DNA of 64,000 bases from the NCBI RefSeq assembly GCF_023283925.1, contig NZ_JAKIKX010000002.1, positions 1 through 64,000 of the forward strand, given 5' to 3'. The position numbers were made by a program, and so were the translations under genes. Source of the DNA: Shewanella marisflavi (GTDB lineage: Bacteria > Pseudomonadota > Gammaproteobacteria > Enterobacterales > Shewanellaceae). The notes below the pieces were generated by a model. That model was not told where the DNA came from and searched no databases. It saw nothing but the letters and a program-made list of their open reading frames with translations. Of the stretch, positions 19,795-28,638 are shown piece after piece; the first letter of the stretch is position 1; each line of letters opens with the position of its first letter.

Positions 19795-19822
19795 TTGACA
19801 CTTGAGGGTAAATCGGTAGAAT
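19795..19822 (+). promoter_or_regulatory. Promoter of the tRNA-Gly-Cys-Leu cluster
   Basis: Consensus TTGACA (19795-19800), a 16-base spacer and TAGAAT (19817-19822). The expected start is about 50 bases before the first tRNA, leaving a 5' leader for processing. Confidence 0.75.
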
Positions 19823-19881
19823 GCCAATCCGCAGTCAGGGGAAACAAGTTGTAAGACACTGACGCGAAATAAGATGAATAG

Positions 19882-19957
19882 GCGACATTAGCTCAGTTGG
19901 TAGAGCGATACCTTGCCAAGGTATAGGTCATCGGTTCGAACCCGATATGTCGCTCCA
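19882..19957 (+). tRNA. tRNA-Gly (GCC)
   Basis: A 76-nt cloverleaf with anticodon GCC in CCTTGCCAAGG, T loop GGTTCGAACCC, acceptor GCGACAT paired with ATGTCGC, and encoded CCA. First gene of a three-tRNA transcript. Confidence 0.97.
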
Positions 19958-19969
19958 ATCTTAGCCTAA

Positions 19970-20043
19970 GGCGCGATGGCAGAATGGCTATGCTGCGGAT
20001 TGCAAATCCGTCGATCTCGGTTCGACTCCGGGTCGCGCCTCCA
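19970..20043 (+). tRNA. tRNA-Cys (GCA)
   Basis: A 74-nt cloverleaf with anticodon GCA in GGATTGCAAATCC, acceptor GGCGCG paired with CGCGCC, and encoded CCA. The length equals that of E. coli tRNA-Cys. It lies 12 bases after tRNA-Gly. Confidence 0.97.
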
Positions 20044-20082
20044 CTTTATGTTTTAATGCAACTTTGCGATAAAACACACTTT

Positions 20083-20169
20083 GCCCGAGTGGTGGAATTG
20101 GTAGACACAAGGGATTTAAAATCCCTCGCTGGTAACAGCGTGCCGGTTCAAGTCCGGCCTCGGGTACCA
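20083..20169 (+). tRNA. tRNA-Leu (TAA)
   Basis: An 87-nt class II tRNA with a long variable arm (CTCGCTGGTAACAGCGTG) and anticodon TAA in GGGATTTAAAATCCC. CCA is encoded. Same length and order as E. coli leuZ. Confidence 0.97.
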
Positions 20170-20181
20170 TCAATTGATGAC

Positions 20182-20214
20182 AAAAAGGCCTCAACCTATG
20201 TTGAGGCCTTTTTG
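20182..20214 (+). terminator. Terminator of the tRNA cluster
   Basis: Long stem AAAAAGGCCTCAA / TTGAGGCCTTTTT with a 6-base loop, 12 bases after the tRNA-Leu CCA. Confidence 0.92.
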
Positions 20215-20334
20215 TTTGTTCTTATTCTATAAAAATCAATGTTCTATCTCATTTTATAACTTTAACCGATCGGCTTTTTACAACAAAGCTATACAATAGT
20301 TATCTGAGTCAGCTTAATAAGGATCATAAGCGAG

Positions 20335-20901
20335 ATGCGTAAAGTAAGTGGGTTTACTCTGGTTGAATTAGTGGTGGTAATTGTCATTTTGGCGATTCTT
20401 GCTGTGGTTGCTGTGCCTAGATTTATTTCGGTCAGCCAGGATGCTCATGACAGTGCAGCTAAGGCAGCATTTGCCGCCTTTACTTCCGGTGTATCTCTTT
20501 ATCACAGCTGTTGGGCCGCTTCGGGGGCCAGTGGTCATGTAGTGGATCTGGCCTGTTTTGGGGATGGCACTCTAGACTCGACCACGACAGGCTATCCTTT
20601 AGGGCAGGCAACTCAGACCGGTGGAAACAATGGCACACAGTTGCAAGGGGATTTTTGCCGTCAACTTTGGCAAGGCTTACTCGATAATAACGAATACCAG
20701 TTAGCCTTACATGGTGATGCAGCTTTTGGTGGCAGTAACGATATTGTTTACTGGTATTCAGGCGGAAAGATCGATGAGAGTAACACCTATTGCTACTTTA
20801 ATTATATTCGTGACAACCGGGCCAAGGGTAGTGAGAATTGGCAGCTAAGATATTACCCTGGCACGGGAAAAACCTTAATAACACGCTCGACTCTCAGTTA
20901 A
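20335..20901 (+). CDS. Type IV pilin-like / MSHA-type prepilin
   Basis: A 188-residue prepilin. The short leader MRKVSG is followed by the processing and methylation signature FTLVELVVVIVILAILAVVAVP, with cleavage after Gly6 and Glu at +5 of the mature protein. The remaining globular part has at least four cysteines, likely disulfides, and resembles the small MSHA/pseudopilin-like proteins of Shewanella and Vibrio. It stands alone: no prepilin peptidase, secretion ATPase or other pilin is nearby, so it must use machinery encoded elsewhere. Whether it is a pilus subunit, minor pilin or pseudopilin cannot be decided from sequence. Confidence 0.85.
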   Translation: MRKVSGFTLVELVVVIVILAILAVVAVPRFISVSQDAHDSAAKAAFAAFTSGVSLYHSCWAASGASGHVVDLACFGDGTLDSTTTGYPLGQATQTGGNNGTQLQGDFCRQLWQGLLDNNEYQLALHGDAAFGGSNDIVYWYSGGKIDESNTYCYFNYIRDNRAKGSENWQLRYYPGTGKTLITRSTLS

Positions 20902-21030
20902 CCAGCATCTCAAAAATACAGTTATGAGTGTCCGATTTGTTTGGATTGGGTATTAGCTTATAAAAAATCCGTCTTTAGTCGGCTAGGTTGGCGTTAAATC
21001 TATGAGCCATAATTACCCAAGGAGGTCATT

Positions 21031-22407
21031 ATGGTTGTTAGACTGCTTTGCATATTGCTTTTATTAGGTCTGCCACCTCAAGCTTTTGCCGATGAGCGCC
21101 TTGCCGCGGCCAATGAATCACTGCTCAATCAGCTTGAGGTGATCACTTTGGCGAGTGGTAAAAGCCAGTTTTCAGCTTATCGTCAACAGCTAAGTGATGA
21201 GCAGTCATTATCTCCTGCACGTATTTATTCCATTGCCGAAGCTGTCTCTCAGTTCTGGCATCAACAAGGCATTGCTACAGGCATTCTGCCACTGACACAA
21301 AATGATCCCTATGCGGCGGTTATCGCCAGTGAGCCTCAAGTTCCTGACTATTTGATGTTAAGTAATCGAGTGCGCTATCTCTTATGGTTGGCTCAGCATC
21401 AGCCCTGGGGGATGATCTCTCCTCAAGGTTGGTTAAAACCCGGAGACACTCATGGAGCGATTAGTGAGATTAGAGGCCGTTTGCAGGCGTTAGGCGACTA
21501 TCCTCAAGGGGAGACTGGTTCGTACTTTTATGATGCATTACTCGAAGAGGCGGTACTGAGGTTTCAGGCGCGCCATGGCCTCAAGCAAGATGGCATCATA
21601 GGCCCGGCAACCTTGAGATGGCTAAATCGCGACCCTAAGGCGCGCGCGCAGCTGTTGGCGTATAATTTTATTCGTCGCGCCGAATTTCTGGCCAATCTTG
21701 GCGACCGTTATCTGCTGATCAATATACCCGCCTACGAGATGCTACTGGTGGATGACAACAGAGTGGCCTTGCGCTCTAAGGTGATTGTCGGCAAACCTTA
21801 TCGTCAAACGCCTATTATCAGCGGTGAGATAAAAAACTTGGTGCTCAACCCCAGTTGGCGGGTTCCGCGAAGGCTGTTAACCCATGATCTTTTACCTAAG
21901 GTGCGTGAAGATGGCAGTTATATCACCAGTCGAAATTTTGAGGTGTTTGACTATCAGGGGGATCGGGTTACCAAGTCCGATGATGAATGGGCGGATATTG
22001 CCAAAGGTAAGTTTCCCTATCGCTTGGTGCAAAAGCCAGGTGTAGGGAATACCCTTGGACGTTATAAGTTTTTCTTTCCCAATGAGTACAGTGTTTATCT
22101 CCACGATACGTCAGACAAGGAGCTGTTCGCCCGCAGCGATAGGGCGCTGTCATCGGGTTGTATTAGGGTTGAGAAGGTTGAGCAACTGGCCAACTGGATG
22201 GCGTCTCATTTAGTGCGAGATAAACAGACCTGGGTACGGATGCAGATAGAGCGCGAAAAAACACAGTGGTTTGCTTTTGACTCGGGTTTGCCTATCCACC
22301 TTGTCTATTGGACCTCTTGGGTTGATGGAAACAACATCGCCCAATTTAGAGAAGATATATATAAAAAGAATCAGAATTTTAGCCTCGATCTACAAGCCTC
22401 AAAATAG
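21031..22407 (+). CDS. L,D-transpeptidase (YcbB/LdtD-like)
   Basis: A 458-residue exported enzyme with signal peptide 1 to about 20 (ending AFA). A peptidoglycan-binding domain lies near 150-200 (ISEIRGRLQALGDYP, VLRFQARHGLKQDGIIGPAT), followed by a YkuD catalytic domain of about 220-400. The catalytic cysteine is Cys377 in SSGCIRVEKVEQL and the histidine is His358 in YLHDTSDKELF. Such enzymes form 3-3 peptidoglycan cross-links that resist beta-lactams. It is clearly shorter than E. coli LdtD (615). A strong AAGGAGG precedes the ATG. A MepK-like hydrolase follows, the neighbour it has in E. coli (ycbB-ycbK). Confidence 0.9.
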   Translation: MVVRLLCILLLLGLPPQAFADERLAAANESLLNQLEVITLASGKSQFSAYRQQLSDEQSLSPARIYSIAEAVSQFWHQQGIATGILPLTQNDPYAAVIASEPQVPDYLMLSNRVRYLLWLAQHQPWGMISPQGWLKPGDTHGAISEIRGRLQALGDYPQGETGSYFYDALLEEAVLRFQARHGLKQDGIIGPATLRWLNRDPKARAQLLAYNFIRRAEFLANLGDRYLLINIPAYEMLLVDDNRVALRSKVIVGKPYRQTPIISGEIKNLVLNPSWRVPRRLLTHDLLPKVREDGSYITSRNFEVFDYQGDRVTKSDDEWADIAKGKFPYRLVQKPGVGNTLGRYKFFFPNEYSVYLHDTSDKELFARSDRALSSGCIRVEKVEQLANWMASHLVRDKQTWVRMQIEREKTQWFAFDSGLPIHLVYWTSWVDGNNIAQFREDIYKKNQNFSLDLQASK

Positions 22408-22518
22408 CCGCTAACCCAGTGTTTATCTGGCCTCCAGCAAAAACTAATACTTGATCTCCTTGGCAATAACGGGTAATTTGTCCGCTGTTTTGTTCAAAAA
22501 GTAATCGGTGGTGTTAAT

Positions 22519-23067
22519 GTGACGATAGTTTGTCCTGCACGTAGGCAGTTGTTATTAGGCTTGGGTGGTGTAGCAATGTTTTCTATGGTGCCGTCTAAAG
22601 CACGAGCGAGTCGTTCGACTCAAGGTGTGAGGTCATTAGGGTTTTATAACCGGCATACTGGAGAGCGGGGGCAGGGAAGCTATTGGATCGATGGTGATTA
22701 TCAAACAAATACCTTAAGTGATTTTAATCATTTATTGCGCGATCATCGTCAAAATGAAGCAGCGCCGATGGATAAGCGCCTGTTTGACCTGTTGTTTTCG
22801 TTAAAGCAAACATTGCAGGTCGATGAGGACTTTCATGTGATCTCTGGCTATCGCTCGCCCAGGACCAATCAGATGTTGGCCAACAAAAGCTCAGGTGTGG
22901 CGAAGAAGAGTTATCACATGAAGGGAATGGCGATGGATATTGCATTGCCTGACGTGAACCTTAAGGATTTACGTGATGCAGCGGTTTCTCTGAAACTTGG
23001 CGGTGTCGGCTATTATCCAAGCTCTGGTTTCGTTCATGTCGATACAGGCCCAGTGCGGACCTGGTAG
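22519..23067 (+). CDS. MepK-like murein endopeptidase (YcbK/DUF882, M15 fold)
   Basis: A 182-residue exported protein. The N-terminus has twin arginines and a hydrophobic core (ARRQLLLGLGGVAMF), suggesting Tat export. The catalytic core shows the M15-type zinc pattern: SGYRSPRTN, HMKGMAMDI (His-x6-Asp) and GFVHVDTG. E. coli MepK (YcbK) cuts 3-3 cross-links made by L,D-transpeptidases, and here it directly follows such a transpeptidase. The start is GTG 22519; no ATG precedes the twin-arginine motif in frame. Confidence 0.87.
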   Translation: MTIVCPARRQLLLGLGGVAMFSMVPSKARASRSTQGVRSLGFYNRHTGERGQGSYWIDGDYQTNTLSDFNHLLRDHRQNEAAPMDKRLFDLLFSLKQTLQVDEDFHVISGYRSPRTNQMLANKSSGVAKKSYHMKGMAMDIALPDVNLKDLRDAAVSLKLGGVGYYPSSGFVHVDTGPVRTW

Positions 23068-23095
23068 TCAAAAGGACAGGCTTAACAACTTATGT

Positions 23096-23124
23096 TTGTT
23101 AAAGCCGATACACTGTGCTAGTAT
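23096..23124 (+). promoter_or_regulatory. Candidate promoter of rplY
   Basis: TTGTTA (23096-23101), a 17-base spacer and TAGTAT (23119-23124). The expected start near 23131 leaves a leader of about 70 bases containing a hairpin. Confidence 0.55.
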
Positions 23125-23141
23125 TCGCTCGCTTTAAATGA

Positions 23142-23168
23142 GGTCACTGTTGGTCGAAAACGGTGACC
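23142..23168 (+). promoter_or_regulatory. Hairpin in the rplY leader
   Basis: Ten-base stem GGTCACTGTT / AACGGTGACC (one G-U pair) with a 7-base loop, 32 bases before the rplY ATG and with no T run after it. It is a candidate for translational feedback by L25, which binds a 5S rRNA helix; this role is inferred. Confidence 0.45.
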
Positions 23169-23200
23169 ACCTACATTACTATTTATTAAGTGAGTAAATT

Positions 23201-23488
23201 ATGTCTTACACAATTACCGCACAAACCCGTACTGAAATAGGGAAAGGTTCGAGCCGCCGCCTACGTCATGCTGGTAAAGTTCCTGCTGTTATTTATGGTG
23301 CGGGCAAAGAAGCCGTTTCTATTGAATTCGAACACCGTTCAATCATCAACATTCAAGCGAATGATGATTTTTACAACAGCGACATCACTATCGTTCTAGA
23401 CGGTAAAGAAGTTAAAGTTCGTGTTCAAGCTATGCAACGTCACGCGTTCAAGCCTATGATTGAGCACGTGGATTTCGTTTACGCTTAA
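23201..23488 (+). CDS. rplY: 50S ribosomal protein L25
   Basis: A 95-residue single-domain L25 (E. coli 94), the protein that binds loop E of 5S rRNA. Conserved segments [20 protein letters not shown], and [18 protein letters not shown] at the C-terminus, are intact, with no CTC-type extension. It is a monocistronic gene with its own candidate promoter, a leader hairpin and a strong terminator. Confidence 0.97.
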   Translation: MSYTITAQTRTEIGKGSSRRLRHAGKVPAVIYGAGKEAVSIEFEHRSIINIQANDDFYNSDITIVLDGKEVKVRVQAMQRHAFKPMIEHVDFVYA

Positions 23489-23503
23489 TCGCGTATTTGA
23501 AAT

Positions 23504-23533
23504 AAAAAAAAGCGCCCGAGAGGCGCTTTTTTT
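23504..23533. terminator. Bidirectional terminator between rplY and spoVR
   Basis: Stem AGCGCC / GGCGCT flanked by seven A and seven T residues. It therefore reads as an intrinsic terminator on both strands and serves the convergent rplY (plus) and yeaG-yeaH-spoVR (minus) transcripts. Confidence 0.92.
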
Positions 23534-23548
23534 ATGTCTGTAGCAAGT

Positions 23549-25069
23549 CTATTCGGTCTCTTTTGGCTTTACGGGGCAGCTCGCGATAACAATTGGCTCC
23601 CCTAGTTCATTGATCTCTTCCAAGGTGACATTAAAGCCCCATAACCTGTGTAGGTGTTTTACGACCTCATGACTGCTCTCATGTAGCGGGATACGATTGA
23701 TTGGAATATACCTTAAGACTAAGGAGCGATCGCCGGAAATAGCTACGCTTTGCACCTGAATATTAGGTTCGATGTTCGATAAATTATACTGTTGCGACAG
23801 TGCCTGACGTATCTCTTGATAGCCGATATCATCATGTATCGCCGAGATACTGAGGTAGTTTTTCTTGTCATCGTCTAAGATACTGAAAAACTTGAACTGA
23901 CGTATGATGTTGGGTGACAGGTACTGGCTAATAAAGCTCTCATCTTTAAAGTTTTCCATGGCAAAGTGAAGCGTGTCTAGCCAGTTGCTGCCGGCGATCT
24001 CCGGAAACCAACGCTTATCCTCTTCGGTTGGCGATTCACAGATACGACGTATGTCGACAAACATATTGAAGCCCAAGGCGTAGGGGTTGATGCCTGAGTA
24101 GTAGGGACTGTTATAACTGGGCTGAGCAATCACGTTAGTGTGGTTTTTTAAAAACTCTATCATAAACCTATCGGTGACCAGGCCATCATCGTAGAGGTGA
24201 TTGAGTATGGTGTAGTGCCAGAAGGTCGCCCATCCCTCATTCATCACCTGAGTCTGTTTCTGGGGATAGAAATATTGTCCCATCTTACGTACGATACGGA
24301 CGATCTCCCGTTGCCAGGGTTCGAGTAACGGTGCATTCTTCTCGATAAAATAAAGAATATTTTCCTGAGGTTCGGCTGGAAAGTTGGGCACATCCTTCTG
24401 CTTTTTGACATCAGGTGACAGCGGGATAGTGCGCCAGAGATCGTTGACCTGACTTTGAAGATAGGCTTCACGCTCTTTTTGGCGGACCTTCTCTTCCTTC
24501 AGGGATATCTCGCTGGGACGCTTATAGCGGTCGACGCCATAACTCATCAAGGCATGGCAGGAGTCGAGAATGATTTCCACCTGTTCGGCGCCGTATCTTT
24601 CTTCACACTCCCTGACATAGTTCTTGGCAAAGACCAGATAATCTATGATGGAGCCGGCGTCAGTCCAGGTTTTAAATAGGTAGTTGTTCTTAAAAAAGCT
24701 ATTGTGACCGAAACTGGCGTGAGCCATGACCAGCGCCTGCATTGTGATGGTGTTTTCTTCCATTAGGTAGGCGATACAGGGATCGGAATTAATGACTATT
24801 TCGTAGGCTAACCCCATTTGGCCGCGTTTGTACCCCTGTTCAGTTTCGATGAATTTCTTTCCGAAAGACCAATGGGTATAGCCGATAGGCATACCTATGC
24901 CTGCATAGGCGTCCATCATCTGTTCTGCGGTGATCACCTCGATTTGATTCTTATAGGTATCGAGTCGATAGTGGCCCGCCACGCGTTCAATTTCGGTGAG
25001 GTAAGATTCCAGCAATTCGAACGTCCAATCTGGACCGTCATCTAATACAGTGCGCTTTTTTGAACTCAT
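23549..25069 (-). CDS. SpoVR family protein (YcgB)
   Basis: A 506-residue soluble protein matching the SpoVR/YcgB family. It shows the conserved blocks YTHWSFGKKF, YEIVINSDPCIAYLMEEN, MNEGWATFWHYTILN and NPYALGFNMFVDI. The biochemical role of SpoVR proteins is unknown. They are genetically linked with the PrkA kinase and the YeaH-type protein in stress responses of non-sporulating bacteria, exactly the genes found just upstream here. It starts 8 bases after yeaH with TAGGGGG upstream, and is the last gene of the three-gene operon. Confidence 0.93.
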   Translation of the reverse strand: MSSKKRTVLDDGPDWTFELLESYLTEIERVAGHYRLDTYKNQIEVITAEQMMDAYAGIGMPIGYTHWSFGKKFIETEQGYKRGQMGLAYEIVINSDPCIAYLMEENTITMQALVMAHASFGHNSFFKNNYLFKTWTDAGSIIDYLVFAKNYVRECEERYGAEQVEIILDSCHALMSYGVDRYKRPSEISLKEEKVRQKEREAYLQSQVNDLWRTIPLSPDVKKQKDVPNFPAEPQENILYFIEKNAPLLEPWQREIVRIVRKMGQYFYPQKQTQVMNEGWATFWHYTILNHLYDDGLVTDRFMIEFLKNHTNVIAQPSYNSPYYSGINPYALGFNMFVDIRRICESPTEEDKRWFPEIAGSNWLDTLHFAMENFKDESFISQYLSPNIIRQFKFFSILDDDKKNYLSISAIHDDIGYQEIRQALSQQYNLSNIEPNIQVQSVAISGDRSLVLRYIPINRIPLHESSHEVVKHLHRLWGFNVTLEEINELGEPIVIASCPVKPKETE

Positions 25070-25077
25070 AAGGCCCC

Positions 25078-26346
25078 CTAAACAGCTTGTTTCTTAAACA
25101 GTTCTCTAAATACAGGGTAAATGTCTTCTGCCTGTTTGATGTGTTGAACTGCAATATTATCGTGAGTCTTTTGTAGTCCTTCATATTCGCGCCATAAGGT
25201 TTGATGGGCGCGATTAGTGATCTCTATATAGCTAAAATAGCGCACCACGGGCAGTAACTTCTTGTCTAGCAGTTGTCGGCAGGTTGGCGAGTCGTCCGCC
25301 CAATTGTCGCCGTCTGATGCCTGAGCCGCATAGATGTTCCATTCGCTTTCAGGGTAACGCTCTTGCTGGATCTCATGCATGAGTTTTAGCGCGCTGGAGA
25401 CTATGGTGCCGCCGGTTTCCTGAGAGTAGAAAAACTCGTGCTCGTCTACCTCTTTAGCTTGGGTATGATGTCTGATATAGACCACCTCCAAATTTTTATA
25501 GGTACGGGTAAGAAACAGATAGAGCAAGATATAGAAGCGTTTAGCCATATCTTTGGTGGCTTGATCCATGGAGCCTGAAACATCCATGAGGCAGAACATG
25601 ACTGCCTGGCTTGAGGGAACCTCGCGTTTGGCAAAATTGTTGTAACGTAGGTCAAAGGTATCGATAAAGGGTACCTTGGCGATCTTGGCTTCAAGTTCTG
25701 CTATTTGCTCTTTCAGCGCGATGATCTTTTCTGCCTGGGAACCCGGTGTTTGCTCCAGTAATTCAAGTTCGGCTTTCAACTCAGCCAGCAGGGCCTTTTT
25801 CGACGAGGACATGGCGATACGTCGAGCCAATGACGAGCGTAGCGAACGCACTATGTTGATGTTTGCGGGAACCCCATCATTGGTAAAACCTGCGCGATAG
25901 GTTTGATACTCCACTAGTTTATTGAGTCGATTGCGTTGCAGATTTGGCAGTTCAAGATCTTCAAAAAGCAGTTCCAAATATTCATCTTTCGAGATTTGAA
26001 ATACGAAATCGTCCTGACCTTCACCAGAATCTGAAGCATCTCCCTGACCGCTGCCTTGCCCACCACCTTGGGGAGAGCGTTCCACTTTATCACCACGGGA
26101 GAATTGATCGTTTCCAGGATGCACGCGCTCACGCATCCCCCCTTGGCCTTGATGGAACGAAGGTTCGCTAATGTCCTTGGTCGGAATGCTGATCTTCTCG
26201 CCTTTATCTATGTCGGTGACACTGCGGCGAGTAACGGCATCGCTGACGGCCTTTTTGATCTGCTGCTTATATCGGTTAATGAATCGTTGACGATTGACTG
26301 TACTCTTTCCCTTAGTATTCAATCTTCTGTCTATAAAATTAGCCAT
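25078..26346 (-). CDS. yeaH: YeaH/YhbH family protein (DUF444)
   Basis: A 422-residue protein (E. coli YeaH 427). The basic N-terminus ([15 protein letters not shown]) is followed by a glycine-rich low-complexity linker (about 80-115). The C-terminal half is a von Willebrand A-like domain with a MIDAS motif DVSGS at 255-259. The start at 26346 has GGAGGT 7 bases upstream; two extra codons are open before it. It is co-transcribed between the kinase YeaG and SpoVR. Function is not established; it probably works with the kinase. Confidence 0.93.
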   Translation of the reverse strand: MANFIDRRLNTKGKSTVNRQRFINRYKQQIKKAVSDAVTRRSVTDIDKGEKISIPTKDISEPSFHQGQGGMRERVHPGNDQFSRGDKVERSPQGGGQGSGQGDASDSGEGQDDFVFQISKDEYLELLFEDLELPNLQRNRLNKLVEYQTYRAGFTNDGVPANINIVRSLRSSLARRIAMSSSKKALLAELKAELELLEQTPGSQAEKIIALKEQIAELEAKIAKVPFIDTFDLRYNNFAKREVPSSQAVMFCLMDVSGSMDQATKDMAKRFYILLYLFLTRTYKNLEVVYIRHHTQAKEVDEHEFFYSQETGGTIVSSALKLMHEIQQERYPESEWNIYAAQASDGDNWADDSPTCRQLLDKKLLPVVRYFSYIEITNRAHQTLWREYEGLQKTHDNIAVQHIKQAEDIYPVFRELFKKQAV

Positions 26347-26394
26347 GCGCACCTCCCAAGACTAGCGGGGAGCAAGCTCCCCGTTTACGGGTGA

Positions 26395-28329
26395 TCAAGA
26401 TGATTTACGAACCCGTAGATACCACTCAGACAAGAGTCTTACCTGTTTCTTGGTGTAGCCTTTCTCCATCATACGGTTAACGAAGTCATCGTGTTTACGC
26501 TGATCATCTGTAGATGTCTTGGTATTGAAGGAGATGACAGGGAGAAGATCTTCGGTATTAGAGAACATCTTCTTCTCGATGACGGTACGCAGCTTTTCAT
26601 AGCTGGTCCAAAGTGGGTTGGACCCTTCATTGTTAGCTCTCGCCCGCAGCACGAAATTGACTATCTCATTTCTGAAGTCTTTAGGGTTGCTGATCCCGGC
26701 AGGCTTCTCGATCTTTTCCAGCTCGGCATTTAGGGCCGCGCGGTCGAACAGTTGGCCGGTTTCAGGATCCCGGTACTCCTGATCTTGGATCCAGAAGTCG
26801 GCATAGGTGACATAGCGGTCGAAAATATTCTGACCATATTCAGAGTAAGATTCTAAGTAGGCGGTTTGGATCTCCTTACCGATAAATTCAATATATTTAG
26901 GTGTTAGATAACCTTTGAGAAACTCCAGATAGCGCTCGGCAGTTTCGGGCGGGAACTGCTCTTGCTCAATCTGCCGTTCCAACACATAGAAGAGATGCAC
27001 AGGGTTAGCGGCGATTTCACTGTGATCGAAGTTGAACACTTTAGAGAGGATCTTAAAGGCAAATCGGGTGGACAGCCCCTGCATTCCCTCATCGACACCG
27101 GCGTAGTCTCGATACTCCTGATAGGATTTCGCCTTAGGATCGGTATCTTTGAGGCTCTCGCCATCATAGACGCGCATCTTAGAGTAAATCGATGAGTTTT
27201 CTGGCGCCTTGATGCGCGACAACACGCTGAACTGTGCCAGTGTTTCTAAGGTGTAAGGGGCACAGGGCGCCTGGGATAGCTCTGAGTTGGTTAGCAGTTT
27301 CTCATAGATCTGGATCTCTTCAGAGACCCTGAGACAGTATGGCACCTTGACGATATAGACACGATCAAGGAAGGCTTCGTTAGTCTTATTGTTTCTAAAT
27401 GTGGTCCATTCCGATTCGTTGGAGTGAGCCAAAATAATGCCGTTAAAGGGGAGGGCGGATAAACCTTCGGTACCGTTATAGTTACCTTCTTGGGTGGCCG
27501 TGAGTAGCGGGTGTAGCACCTTAATGGGCGCCTTAAACATCTCGACAAACTCCATCAAACCTTGGTTAGCGCGGCAAAGGGCGCCAGAATAGGAGTAGGC
27601 GTCAGCATCATGCTGGGCGAAGTGTTCTAGTTGACGAATATCGACTTTACCCACCAAGGAGGAGATATCCTGATTGTTTTCATCACCAGGCTCTGTCTTG
27701 GCGATACCTATCTGATCCAGAATGGCAGGGAAGACTTTAACCACCTTGAATTTGGAGATGTCTCCGCCAAACTCATGCAGACGCTTAACTGCCCAAGGGG
27801 ACATGATGGTCTTCAGGTAACGCTCAGGAATATTATATTCGCTCTTAAGTAACTCGCCATCTTCCTCGGGATTGAACAGGCAAAATGGATGGTCATTGAC
27901 TGGGCTACGTTGACCGTTGGCACTGAGGACATAGATGGGCACCTTTTGCATCAGAAACTTTAGCTTCTCAGCCAAAGAGGATTTACCACCACCTACAGGC
28001 CCAAGCAGGTAGAGGATCTGTTTGGACTCTTCCAACCCCTGAGCAGAATGCTTGAGGTAGGCGACTATCTGCTCGATAGCGTCTTCCATGCCATAGAAGT
28101 CTTTAAAGGCAGGGTAGCGGGAGATTAGCCGATTAGAGAAGATGCGGCTCAATACCGGATCTTTCGATGTGTCTACTACCTCTGGTTCACCGATCGCGGT
28201 TAATAGACGCTCTGCAGCTGAGGCGTAAGCGATCCTGTCTTCTTTACAAATAGACAGAAACTCTTGCAGTGAATACTCTTCGTCTAGTTTTTTTTCATAG
28301 CGCTGTTGGTAATGCTCGAAAATGCCCAT
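26395..28329 (-). CDS. yeaG: PrkA-family serine protein kinase YeaG
   Basis: A 644-residue protein, the same length as E. coli YeaG. An N-terminal AAA-type domain has Walker A GPVGGGKSS at 110-118. The C-terminal region is the PrkA kinase-like domain. PrkA/YeaG proteins are linked to stationary-phase and nutrient stress; in E. coli yeaGH depends on RpoS. I start at ATG 28329 (MGIFEHYQQRYEKKLDEEYS), where the family begins; the frame is open for 14 more codons. It is the first gene of the yeaG-yeaH-spoVR operon; the gap to yeaH is 48 bases. Confidence 0.95.
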   Translation of the reverse strand: MGIFEHYQQRYEKKLDEEYSLQEFLSICKEDRIAYASAAERLLTAIGEPEVVDTSKDPVLSRIFSNRLISRYPAFKDFYGMEDAIEQIVAYLKHSAQGLEESKQILYLLGPVGGGKSSLAEKLKFLMQKVPIYVLSANGQRSPVNDHPFCLFNPEEDGELLKSEYNIPERYLKTIMSPWAVKRLHEFGGDISKFKVVKVFPAILDQIGIAKTEPGDENNQDISSLVGKVDIRQLEHFAQHDADAYSYSGALCRANQGLMEFVEMFKAPIKVLHPLLTATQEGNYNGTEGLSALPFNGIILAHSNESEWTTFRNNKTNEAFLDRVYIVKVPYCLRVSEEIQIYEKLLTNSELSQAPCAPYTLETLAQFSVLSRIKAPENSSIYSKMRVYDGESLKDTDPKAKSYQEYRDYAGVDEGMQGLSTRFAFKILSKVFNFDHSEIAANPVHLFYVLERQIEQEQFPPETAERYLEFLKGYLTPKYIEFIGKEIQTAYLESYSEYGQNIFDRYVTYADFWIQDQEYRDPETGQLFDRAALNAELEKIEKPAGISNPKDFRNEIVNFVLRARANNEGSNPLWTSYEKLRTVIEKKMFSNTEDLLPVISFNTKTSTDDQRKHDDFVNRMMEKGYTKKQVRLLSEWYLRVRKSS

Positions 28330-28593
28330 GTTCCACCCCCTGAAAAGCCAACGATATGTCTTTAGGGACAACTGAAAATCAGTGACCTACTACTTATAAT
28401 AGTCGCAATATGAGATCTGGGTATCAAAAAAGTACAATAAAAACAATGACAAATCATTGCAAATGCAATTGTTGCAACTGTAGTGAGCAGGTGACAGTGG
28501 ATTGCTTTAGATAACAAGGCTTAGTCATAAGGCATGAAGAGTGCTTGAGGGAGCTTTAGTGAAACCGGGTTAGACCGATAGATAAAATCCCAT
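28330..28593. promoter_or_regulatory. Upstream region of yeaG with nested inverted repeats
   Basis: There is no gene between yeaG and the sodB terminator. On the minus strand a candidate -10 box TATTAT preceded by C (plus 28396-28401) lies about 65 bases before the yeaG ATG with no good -35 box, a pattern acceptable for RpoS. Further upstream, 28444-28476 holds three overlapping inverted repeats: CAATGA/TCATTG, ATTGCA/TGCAAT and TGCAA/TTGCA. They may be a regulator binding site. Confidence 0.4.
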
Positions 28594-28617
28594 AAAAAAA
28601 GGAGCCTAAGGCTCCTT
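28594..28617 (-). terminator. Terminator of sodB
   Basis: On the minus strand, stem AAGGAGCC / GGCTCCTT with a 3-base loop and then a T run, 22 bases after the sodB stop. Confidence 0.9.
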
Positions 28618-28638
28618 AATTAAGGTAGTTAATGAGGA

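Noticed and set aside
19984..20232. Open frames across the tRNA-Cys and tRNA-Leu genes on both strands
   Set aside because: The DNA is accounted for by two tRNAs and a terminator.
19882..23067. Genomic island inserted at the tRNA cluster
   Set aside because: No integrase, no direct repeat of the tRNA 3' end, and the following genes are ordinary chromosomal ones.
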